In this document: positions 15,308 to 22,709 of the stretch, in pieces
How positions within the stretch are numbered: the stretch's first letter is position 1
Layout: each line of letters begins with the position of its first letter
From: Amycolatopsis xylanica
GTDB taxonomy: Bacteria; Actinomycetota; Actinomycetes; Mycobacteriales; Pseudonocardiaceae
Direction of reading: 5' to 3'
DNA: 64,000 nucleotides
Assembly: GCF_900107045.1 (NCBI RefSeq)
Contig: NZ_FNON01000003.1
Location: forward strand, 310,001-374,000
Notes under the pieces: model-generated
What the model was told of the DNA's origin: nothing
Databases searched by the model: none
The model's input: the letters and a program-made list of their open reading frames with translations, nothing else
Position numbers and translations under genes: made by a program

Positions 15308-17821
15308 TTGTCGCGTTCTGCCCGTACCGCGTTCTTGGCCTTGCTGCTGGCCGTCACCACGGTCGCCGCCCCAGCGCAAGCGGCGCCGCCCGGGCAGCTT
15401 CCGCCCCGTGAGCCGGCCAACGGGCCTGACCGCAACGAAATCCCGGCCACCGGCACACCGTTCGGCGCGCTCGTCGCGGCGAGTGGTGAGAACAAGGCCG
15501 GGGACCGAGCGGGATATCCGCGTAAGACCCAGCTCCGGACTTATCCGGAGAACCCGGCCGACAAGTCGATCAAGCTCGGGCTCGCGCCGTATCACTCGCT
15601 CGCGCCCAAGCTGAATGCCTTGCAGGCCAAGAGCAACCGGGTCTCGGTCGAGGTCGCCGGGCAGTCGGGGCTCGGCCGCGATCTGTACCTGGTCACGCTC
15701 ACCGCGCCGGAAAGCCCGGCGGAGACCTGGTTGCAGGACCGCTGGCGCGCCGAGATCGAGAACGATCCGGTGCGCGCGGCGCGTGATCCGTTCCTGAAGT
15801 TCGGGTACAAGACGCCGGTCTGGATCAACAACAACATCCACGGCAACGAATGGGAAGGCACCGACGGCGCGCTGCGCGTGATCGAGCGGCTGGCCACTTC
15901 GAACGACACGACCACGCGGGAACTGCTGCGGCGCAACCGGTTCTACTTCAACGTCACCGCGAACCCGGACGGGCGGGTCGCCGGGGTGCGGCAGAACGCG
16001 AGCGGGTTCGACCTCAACCGCGACTTCGCCACCGGGTCGCAACCCGAGTCGAGGGCGATGCGGCAGATCGTCGAAACCACGCAGCCGCTGATGATGCTCG
16101 ACGAACACGGCTACGTCACCAACACGCTGATCGAGCCGACGACCCCGCCACACGGCCAGAACTACGACTTCGACCTGTACATCAAGCACAGCTACGCCAA
16201 CAGTCTCGGCATGGAGCAGGCGGTCAAGGCGCTGGGGCACCCCGAAACCGCCAAGCCGGAGATCCCGTTCCGCGACTACCCGGAGGGTGTCTGGGACGGC
16301 TGGGCGCCGATCTACACCGCGCAGTACTCGATGTACCACGGCGCGATCTCGTACACGATCGAAATCCCGATGGACGTCAACAGCGACTACGAGACCACTC
16401 CGGCCGCCGAACTGCAGCGGCGCGCGCGGATCAACATCGATGTCGTCGAGGCGACGATCGGCACCACGATCGGCTATGTGCACCAGCACCGGAGCGAGCT
16501 GATCTCGAACCAGATCGAGATCTTCCGGCGTGGCGCCGCGGGTGAGCCACAGCGGGAGATCCCGGACGGCTTCGTGCCCGGCTTCGGCCCGGAAGACCGC
16601 TACCGCACCGAATTCCCGCGCGCGTACGTCATTCCGGCGGGCGCGGACCAGCGCTCGGCGACGGCCGCCGCGCGGCTCGTGGATCACCTCCTCGTCAACG
16701 ATGTGCGCGTGAAACAGGCCGAGCGGCCGTTCACGCTCGCGGGCCGCCGCTATCCGGCCGGTTCGTACCTGGTCGACATGCACCAGCCCAAGCGCGGGCT
16801 GGCCAACGTCATGCTCGAAGCCGGGAGCGACATCTCAGCCAAGGTACCCGTGATGTACGACATTTCCGGGTGGAGCCACCGTTTGTTGTGGGGCGCATCG
16901 GTCGACATCGTCAAAGACGGCGGGCTGGACGTCCGCGCGCACGAGATCAACGCGGCGTCCCCCACTGGCGGGATCGACGCGGCGCCCGGCCGCGATCTGG
17001 CGCTGAATCTCAGTGACGGCAAGGAAGCCGCCGCCAACGATCTGCTGAACCGCGGGATCCAGCTCAAGCGCACGGCCGACGGCACGATCGTGGTGCCCGC
17101 GAACGCCCGCCCGGCGGCGGCCGAGGTCGCCGACCGCTACGGCGTCCGGTTCACCGAGGCCAGTGGCGCCGCGGCACCGCTGACGCGCAAGACGCTCGCG
17201 GCGGCTGTCGGGCCGGATGAGCTGAAGGTGTTGCGGGACATGGGCTTCGACGTCCGGCCGGTATCGACCGCCGTGCTCAACGCCGGGTTCGACTTCTCGC
17301 GTGTCGACCTGCTTTTCGTGTCGTCGGGCCTGCGCTACGACCAGCTGACCCCGGCGGCGAAAGAGTCGGTGAAGGCGTTCCTGGCGCGCGGTGGCGTGAT
17401 CACGCGCGGTGCGACCGGCGCGAAGTTCAACACCGACGCGGGCCTGCTCGCGGCGCGGCCGGTCGCGGGCTGGGAGGACGGCAACGGCGTCGTCTCCGTG
17501 GTCAACGGCGGCGGCCCCGTCGGCACCGGCGCGCTGACCACGTCGTTCGTCTACGGGCCGTTCTGGTTCACCGACCTCGGGCCGGGCGTGCACGCCGATC
17601 AGCGCTACGCGGCGGACAAGCCGCTGGTCGCGGGGCACTGGCGACCCCGCGACAACGGCACCGGCGGCCAGCAGGAGGCCGCTGGCCAGGCGGCGGTCGT
17701 CTCGGGAACGTCGGCGCTCGGCGGCAAGGTGGTGTTGTTCGGCACCGAGCCGATGTTCCGCGACCACACCAAGGGCCTGTACGCCCAGGTCGCCCGCGCG
17801 ATCTTCTGGGCAGCGGGATAA
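15308..17821 (+). CDS. Secreted M14-family zinc carboxypeptidase
   Basis: A TTG start at 15308, 5 bases after GGAGGT, gives 837 residues whose first 25 are a textbook signal peptide (RSAR, LALLLAVTTVAA, cleavage after AQA). The alternative ATG/GTG starts lie in the palindromic region upstream and are not supported. M14 features are HGNEWEGTDG with the HxxE zinc ligands (about residue 177), NPDGR, RDFATGSQPESRAM, the DEHGY region and a late YTIEIPMD segment with the general-base Glu. The C-terminal half (about 450-837) looks like a separate alpha/beta domain. It digests peptides outside the cell. Its TAA stop lies in the first arm of a double palindrome. Confidence 0.85.
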   Translation: MSRSARTAFLALLLAVTTVAAPAQAAPPGQLPPREPANGPDRNEIPATGTPFGALVAASGENKAGDRAGYPRKTQLRTYPENPADKSIKLGLAPYHSLAPKLNALQAKSNRVSVEVAGQSGLGRDLYLVTLTAPESPAETWLQDRWRAEIENDPVRAARDPFLKFGYKTPVWINNNIHGNEWEGTDGALRVIERLATSNDTTTRELLRRNRFYFNVTANPDGRVAGVRQNASGFDLNRDFATGSQPESRAMRQIVETTQPLMMLDEHGYVTNTLIEPTTPPHGQNYDFDLYIKHSYANSLGMEQAVKALGHPETAKPEIPFRDYPEGVWDGWAPIYTAQYSMYHGAISYTIEIPMDVNSDYETTPAAELQRRARINIDVVEATIGTTIGYVHQHRSELISNQIEIFRRGAAGEPQREIPDGFVPGFGPEDRYRTEFPRAYVIPAGADQRSATAAARLVDHLLVNDVRVKQAERPFTLAGRRYPAGSYLVDMHQPKRGLANVMLEAGSDISAKVPVMYDISGWSHRLLWGASVDIVKDGGLDVRAHEINAASPTGGIDAAPGRDLALNLSDGKEAAANDLLNRGIQLKRTADGTIVVPANARPAAAEVADRYGVRFTEASGAAAPLTRKTLAAAVGPDELKVLRDMGFDVRPVSTAVLNAGFDFSRVDLLFVSSGLRYDQLTPAAKESVKAFLARGGVITRGATGAKFNTDAGLLAARPVAGWEDGNGVVSVVNGGGPVGTGALTTSFVYGPFWFTDLGPGVHADQRYAADKPLVAGHWRPRDNGTGGQQEAAGQAAVVSGTSALGGKVVLFGTEPMFRDHTKGLYAQVARAIFWAAG

Positions 17822-17874
17822 AGCGGGCTTTATCCCGGGTGCTTTTCCCGGGATAAAGCCCGCTTTATCCCGGG
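17815..17874. terminator. Double GGGATAAAGC palindrome, copy 1
   Basis: Two palindromes in series, GGGATAAAGC-GG-GCTTTATCCC (17815-17836) and CCCGGGATAAAGC-CC-GCTTTATCCCGGG (17847-17874), are joined by GGGTGCTTTT. The M14 stop codon TAA is in the first arm, and the convergent siderophore-interacting protein gene ends just outside at 17876. Near-identical copies are at 56443 and 60228. Confidence 0.8.
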
Positions 17875-17875
17875 C

Positions 17876-18691
17876 CTACCCCGCCATGCGTTCCTGGGCC
17901 TCGGCGAGGTCTTCGGGCGTCGGGGCGTCGTCCTGGGTCAGCTTGAGCCGCCAGTACCCGGCGAACTCGATCGACTTCTTGTCGACGCCCCGCGCCACCA
18001 GGTCCCGCCGCAGGGTCCGCACGATCCCGGCTTCCCCTGCCAGCCAAGCGATTTCGGGCAGATCGGCGGCGCGCACGGCGTCGGCGAGCAGCGTGCTCCG
18101 CCCGGCCGGGACGTCCCCGCGGTGCAGCCAGTGGACCTCGGCGTCCAGCTTCTGCTCTTCGCGTTCGTCGGCGACCTCGATGAACACGTCGGCGTGCGCG
18201 CCGGCGGGAAGCGACTCCAGCAAGGTCCCGATGGCCGGGAGCCCGGTCTCGTCGGCGGCGAACAGGTACCGATCGGCCTTCCCGAGCGGCCTCGCGTAGA
18301 TCGCCGACGGGCCGTAGCGGCCGAGGGTGTCGCCGGGCTTGGCAGACATCGCCCAGAGCGAGGCCGGGCCGGAGTCGCCGTGCAAGACGAAGTCGACGTC
18401 GATGGTCCCCGCGGCCGGATCCGAGCCGCGGACGGTGAAACTGCGCATCCACGGCCGCTCTTCCTCGGGAATGGCCGTGAACGCCTGATACCAGCGCATC
18501 ACGTCGGCGGCGTCCTCGGCCGGGAGCGTCGGCTTGGACTGGCCAGGCCGGGGAAAGCAGAGCTTGAGCTGCTGATCCGGCCAGGTCGGGAAGTCGCGCA
18601 GGCCGTCGCCGGTGAACGTCACCCTGGTCATCCGGGGCGTCAGCCGCCGGACCTCGACGACGTCCAGCAGACCGGCCAATGATTCCGCCAT
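17876..18691 (-). CDS. Siderophore-interacting protein (FAD-dependent ferric-siderophore reductase)
   Basis: A 271-residue SIP/ViuB-type flavoprotein. The N-terminal FAD-binding half has RMTRVTFTG and the RSFTVRG motif (about residues 82-88; RxYTxR type, binds the flavin phosphate). DVDFVLHGDSGPASLWA follows. The C-terminal NAD(P)-binding half has the W-x-AGE motif in IAWLAGEAGIVRTLRR. The function is cytoplasmic release of iron from ferric siderophores. The ATG at 18691 follows GGGGAGAG. It is divergent from a TetR regulator, with two near-identical operator-like palindromes in the gap. No siderophore synthesis or uptake gene is adjacent. Confidence 0.88.
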   Translation of the reverse strand: MAESLAGLLDVVEVRRLTPRMTRVTFTGDGLRDFPTWPDQQLKLCFPRPGQSKPTLPAEDAADVMRWYQAFTAIPEEERPWMRSFTVRGSDPAAGTIDVDFVLHGDSGPASLWAMSAKPGDTLGRYGPSAIYARPLGKADRYLFAADETGLPAIGTLLESLPAGAHADVFIEVADEREEQKLDAEVHWLHRGDVPAGRSTLLADAVRAADLPEIAWLAGEAGIVRTLRRDLVARGVDKKSIEFAGYWRLKLTQDDAPTPEDLAEAQERMAG

Positions 18692-18708
18692 GAGCTCTCC
18701 CCTGATAC

Positions 18709-18755
18709 TTTATGCCGTAAAGAGTTAGCCAAGGCAGGTTACTTTACGGCGTAAG
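18709..18755. promoter_or_regulatory. Twin operator-like palindromes for the TetR regulator
   Basis: TTTATGCCGTAAA (18709-18721) and TTTACGGCGTAAG (18743-18755) are two versions of one 13-bp palindrome, TTTAYGSCRTAAR, with centres 34 bases apart. They sit between the divergent SIP and TetR genes. The second overlaps the AAGGAG ribosome site used by the TetR gene. Their AT content is high for this genome. Confidence 0.65.
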
Positions 18756-18766
18756 GAGATGCAATC

Positions 18767-19540
18767 TTGGTCGTCTTCGCGGGTCAGGGCGATGCCGGTC
18801 ACTCGATGGCCTTGCTGTGGCGCACCACCGAACCGGCCAGCCGTCCCGGCCCGAAACCAGGACTCAGCGTCGAGGCGATCGTCGAGGCCGGAATCGCCGT
18901 GGCCGACGCCGAAGGCATGACCGGCCTGTCGATGCGCGCGGTCGGCGACCGGCTCGGCCGGACTGCCATGGCGCTCTACACCTACGTGCCGAACAAGGGC
19001 GAGCTCGTAGACCTCATGTACGACGCCGCGCTGGCCGAACTCCCCACGCACTACGACGGCGACTGGCGGACGGCGGTGACCGCGTGGGCCGACGACCACT
19101 GGGCGTTCTACCTGCGGCATCCGTGGATGCTCCAGGTCTCACAGGCCCGGCCGGTGCTGGGCCCGAACGGGTACGTCAGCCTCGAGACGCTGCTGACCAT
19201 CCTTTACCGCAGCGGCCTCGGCTCCCCTGAGGTCCGGCGGCTCGCGGGCGCGCTGACCCAGCATGTGCGCGGCGGTGCGCAGTCGGTCGCGGAGGCGCGG
19301 GAGGCCGCGAAGGCCACCGGGGTGACCGACGAGGACTGGTGGATCGCGCGGTCGTCGCTGCTGCAGGAGGTCGCGCCCGACTTCGCGGACCGGTTCCCGC
19401 ACGTGACCCGGCTCGAAACGGAACGCGACCCCGTGAGCCTGGAGGAGCGCGAGAGCTTCTGGGAGAAGGAATTGAGGAAAACCTTCGAATTCGGGCTCAC
19501 CGCGCTCCTCGATGGGGCTGGAGGGTCAAAAAGCTCGTGA
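18767..19540 (+). CDS. TetR-family transcriptional regulator
   Basis: TTG 18767 lies 8 bases after AAGGAG and gives 257 residues; ATG 18806 (MALLWRTTEP) is an alternative giving 244 residues. The TetR N-terminal helix-turn-helix is at about 40-85 (SMRAVGDRLGRTAMALYTYVPNKGELVDLM), and the C-terminal half matches the TetR_C actinobacterial ligand domain (ADDHWAFYLRHPWMLQVSQARP). It very likely represses itself and the divergent siderophore-interacting protein through the paired palindromes. The stop TGA is inside the left arm of the 19535-19578 palindrome. Confidence 0.85.
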   Translation: MVVFAGQGDAGHSMALLWRTTEPASRPGPKPGLSVEAIVEAGIAVADAEGMTGLSMRAVGDRLGRTAMALYTYVPNKGELVDLMYDAALAELPTHYDGDWRTAVTAWADDHWAFYLRHPWMLQVSQARPVLGPNGYVSLETLLTILYRSGLGSPEVRRLAGALTQHVRGGAQSVAEAREAAKATGVTDEDWWIARSSLLQEVAPDFADRFPHVTRLETERDPVSLEERESFWEKELRKTFEFGLTALLDGAGGSKSS

Positions 19541-19578
19541 GTGTTCCGGCCGGTTCTAACCGGCCGGAACACTCACGA
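19535..19578. terminator. 44-bp palindrome, perfect copy, shared by convergent genes
   Basis: The 20-bp arms are exact reverse complements around TCTA. The left arm TCGTGAGTG supplies the TetR stop (TGA 19538-19540). On the opposite strand the right arm supplies the LAL regulator stop (TGA, complement of 19573-19575). It is a bidirectional terminator and the best-conserved member of the 44-bp family. Confidence 0.85.
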
Positions 19579-22455
19579 CTCGTGTTTGGCGAACTCGGAG
19601 AGCGCGGCGCGGTCTTGCTGGTTCGACTTGGCCATGAGGCTGGCGACGTGCTTTTCGACCGTGCGCGGCGAAATGTGCAGGCGTTGCGCGATGTCCTTGT
19701 TGCCCATGCGATCCGCCAGCAGCTGCAGGACCTCGTATTCGCGGACGGTCACGCCCGCCGCGCGCAGCTTGCCCGGCACCCGCTCCAGGCCGGTCCGCCG
19801 CTGCTGGACGGGCGCGCCGATCTTCCGCAGCAGGCCGCGGCACGCGCTGCCGACCGCCGGGATCGACACCTGGTGGAAGTACTCCTCGGCCTCCTTGAGC
19901 CAGGTCACCGGGTCACCCCAGCCGTCGGCCGCCGCCGACTCGGCGACCAGCCGCAGCCCGAGATGCCGGGCCATCGGATACAGCGACGACGCCTCCATCG
20001 CGGCCGCCGCGGCCTTGTTCGCCTGCTCGACGTGCCCCTGCCGCCCGAGCAGCACCGCCTGCGCCAGCCCGACGAACTGCCGGTTCCAGCGCATCCGGCT
20101 CACCGCCGAGGTCACGAACCGATGCTCCCCGAGATCACCCGCCAGCACCTCCATCAGCACACGCAGCCCATGCTGTCCCGACAGGTGGAACCGGCTCGGG
20201 TTGGCCGCCTCCAGCTCGACGACCTGGGTCAGCTCGCGGACGGCGCGATCGGCGTTCTCCTCCAGCAGCGAGCAGAACACCCGCGCCAGCCCGATGCACA
20301 GCACCATCTCCTGCGCCGACTCACCGCCCGCGCGGTGGAAGTCCTCGAGCGCGAGTTCCATGTCGTGCCGGTTGCCCTGATGCGCCGCCGCCATCGCCCG
20401 CGTCATCTGCGCGTACTGCGACAACGCCGTGAGCTGCAGGCGCGCCAGCACGGCCATGTTCTGGTCGAGCAGCTCCAGCGCGCGCGGGAACTCGCCGCGC
20501 ATGATCGTGTGCAGGATGCGCACCGAGTCGACCGCGCAGGTCAGCGGGATCGCGCCGGTCCGCTGTGCCTCCGCGCGCGCCAGGTCGAGCGTGCGCTCGT
20601 CCCCGTTGGCCAGCACCTGGTGCCCGCCGAGACGCACCAGCACCTGGGTGCGCCAGTGGTGCAGCTGGTTGTCCTCGGCGATCCGCCTGGCACGCTGGAA
20701 GTACTGCTCGGCCTCGTCGAGGTCGCGTTCGAGCGCGACCATGCCGAGTGCCTGCAACGCCTGGCACGCCACGATCGGCGAGTTCGCGCGCTCGGCGTAA
20801 CTCCACGCCTGCCTGGCCAGGTTCTCGGCACGCCTGGTGTGGTCCGGGCCGGGCACGTCGAGCCAGAAGTTGGCCTCCACCGCGTCGATCGCGGCCTGCT
20901 GCGCCTCCGACATCTGCGCGCCCAGCGGGGCGCGCGCGGCCTCGATCTGGTTCATGCAGTCGTTGTGCCTGCCCGCCATGTAAGCGACCCAGGCCAGCTG
21001 GGTGTGCAGCCGCGCGGCGCGTTCGAGCATGCCGATCTCGACGAAGCTGGGCGAGAGCTGCACCGCGCGGTCGAACTGCCCGACCTGGCCGAGCGCGTGC
21101 AGCAACGACTCCAGCACGTCGGCGCGGTCGGTCGGCGGCGCGCCCGCCAGCAGCTCACGCGCCTTGGTCAGCAGCGTCACGGCTGAATCCGCCGCGCCGG
21201 TCTCCAGCGCGCGGCGCCCGGCGTCGGCGAACAGCCGCCCTGCCGCGTGCTCCTGGTGCGCGGTCAGCCGCAGCGAGGCGACCAGCACGCAGAGTTCACC
21301 GGGCAGGCCCGGATACTGGGATTCGACGGCGTCTGCCGCGCGCTGCGCCAGGTTCGCCTTGCTGGCCGGGGAAAGCCGGGCCAGCAACGCTTCCGCGGTC
21401 AGCGGATGCCGGAACGCGTACCAGCCCAAAGTGGTCTCGTCGGTGGTGACGAGCTGCGCCGCCACCCCGGCGCTCAGGTGATTGTGGAGGGTGCGATCGT
21501 CCATTCCGGTCACGGCCTGCACCACCGACAGCGGGAACCGCCCGCCGACGATCGCGGCGACCGCGAGCAGCGTCTCCCCTTCCGGGCCGAGCTGGTCCAT
21601 CCGGGCGGCGATGCTGTTCACCAGCGCGGCGGGCACCCGCGCGCGCAGTTCGCCGACGACCTGCCAGCCGTCACGCCCCTCGACCAGCAGGCCGTCGTTG
21701 AGCATGCCGTGCAGCAGTTCCTCGACCACGAAAGGGATTCCGGCACTGTTGCGCCATAACAGGTCCGCCGCGGCCGCGGGCACCCGGTCGGGCTCGATCT
21801 CCAGGCAGGCGCCTGCCAATCGTCGGATGTCCCCGCGATTCAGCCTGCTGAGTTCGAGCATGGTGCAGGTTCGGCGCTGTTCGGCCGAACGGGCGAGTCT
21901 CAGCGCCTCACAGGGTTCGTTGCGCATGGTGCCGACGAGCAACGCGCCGGTGGACGCGAGATTGTCCACTAAGTACTCGAGGATGAACAGGGTCTCCGCG
22001 TCGGCGTCCTGCAGATCGTCGAGCACGATCAGGCAGCCACGCTCGCGGCCGGTGACCGACAGCAGCCGGAACACCGCTTCGGCCAGCACCACCAGCGAGG
22101 CGCCCGGCCGCTCGCCCCTGATCCAGTCGGGGACGAGCTGCGCCAGCACCGGGATGTAGGCGTCGAGTTCGGGCACGTCCGGCGGCCGTCCGCCGCGGAA
22201 GTGCGACAACAGGGCTTCGGCCAGCGGCCGGAACGGGACCATCGGGCCGATCGAGCTGGCCCGGCCGCGCAGCACCGGCATGTCGGCGGCCACGGCCCGG
22301 CTGACCGCTTCCGCGGCCAGCCGGGACTTCCCGATCCCGCCTTCGCCGACCAGGAACACCGCGCCACCCCGCGTGGCACGTGCCTCGTCGGTCGCTCGCC
22401 GGAGCTCGCCGAGTTCGCTGTCCCGGCCGATCACGCGTGGCGAACGGATGCCCAT
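19573..22455 (-). CDS. LAL-type LuxR-family ATPase regulator
   Basis: A 960-residue large ATP-binding LuxR regulator. The N-terminal ORC/AAA-like ATPase has Walker A GEGGIGKSRLA (about residue 37) and Walker B CLIVLDDLQDADAETLF (about 140). A long helical TPR-like middle (about 350-860) follows. The C-terminal LuxR helix-turn-helix is at about 890-950 (TVREYEVLQLLADRMGNKDIAQRLHISPRTVEKHVASLM). LALs are often pathway-specific activators of specialised metabolism. It begins 55 bases after the cysteine-free peptide gene on the same strand, so lanM, the peptide and this gene may be one transcript. Its stop codon is inside the palindrome shared with the convergent TetR gene. Confidence 0.88.
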   Translation of the reverse strand: MGIRSPRVIGRDSELGELRRATDEARATRGGAVFLVGEGGIGKSRLAAEAVSRAVAADMPVLRGRASSIGPMVPFRPLAEALLSHFRGGRPPDVPELDAYIPVLAQLVPDWIRGERPGASLVVLAEAVFRLLSVTGRERGCLIVLDDLQDADAETLFILEYLVDNLASTGALLVGTMRNEPCEALRLARSAEQRRTCTMLELSRLNRGDIRRLAGACLEIEPDRVPAAAADLLWRNSAGIPFVVEELLHGMLNDGLLVEGRDGWQVVGELRARVPAALVNSIAARMDQLGPEGETLLAVAAIVGGRFPLSVVQAVTGMDDRTLHNHLSAGVAAQLVTTDETTLGWYAFRHPLTAEALLARLSPASKANLAQRAADAVESQYPGLPGELCVLVASLRLTAHQEHAAGRLFADAGRRALETGAADSAVTLLTKARELLAGAPPTDRADVLESLLHALGQVGQFDRAVQLSPSFVEIGMLERAARLHTQLAWVAYMAGRHNDCMNQIEAARAPLGAQMSEAQQAAIDAVEANFWLDVPGPDHTRRAENLARQAWSYAERANSPIVACQALQALGMVALERDLDEAEQYFQRARRIAEDNQLHHWRTQVLVRLGGHQVLANGDERTLDLARAEAQRTGAIPLTCAVDSVRILHTIMRGEFPRALELLDQNMAVLARLQLTALSQYAQMTRAMAAAHQGNRHDMELALEDFHRAGGESAQEMVLCIGLARVFCSLLEENADRAVRELTQVVELEAANPSRFHLSGQHGLRVLMEVLAGDLGEHRFVTSAVSRMRWNRQFVGLAQAVLLGRQGHVEQANKAAAAAMEASSLYPMARHLGLRLVAESAAADGWGDPVTWLKEAEEYFHQVSIPAVGSACRGLLRKIGAPVQQRRTGLERVPGKLRAAGVTVREYEVLQLLADRMGNKDIAQRLHISPRTVEKHVASLMAKSNQQDRAALSEFAKHES

Positions 22456-22510
22456 TTTTGCGACTATATGCGACGCCCAGGCAACTTTGGGACCGGTAAT
22501 TGGCGGCAGG

Positions 22511-22687
22511 TCAGAAGATGACCGAGTTGCTGACGACAGACGGGTCGTCGATGGTGGCCACCGTGTTGGCGCTCAGCCTCGGCCGCGAGCCGGACAGCGC
22601 GTGGTTGCGGATACCGACCCGGGAGGCGGTGGGCAGCTCGACGTCGCCGACGGAGGTGGCGGCCGCGTGCAGGTCGTTCTCGAACAT
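22511..22687 (-). CDS. Putative cysteine-free precursor peptide of the LanM locus
   Basis: A 58-residue open frame starting at ATG 22687 behind GAGGGAGAAATATCA, 22 bases after the lanM stop on the same strand. The N-terminal half is acidic (MFENDLHAAATSVGDVELPT) like a LanM leader. The C-terminal 27 residues are Ser/Thr-rich with eight Ser/Thr (positions 32, 34, 39, 42, 45, 50, 53, 55) and end in SVVSNSVIF. There is no Cys, so thioether rings cannot form within this peptide. It could carry only dehydroamino acids, need an outside nucleophile, or not be the substrate. No double-Gly cleavage site is visible. The call rests on position, ribosome site, size and composition, not on homology that I recognise. 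Confidence 0.6.
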   Translation of the reverse strand: MFENDLHAAATSVGDVELPTASRVGIRNHALSGSRPRLSANTVATIDDPSVVSNSVIF

Positions 22688-22709
22688 TGATATTTCTCCC
22701 TCTTTTGTG

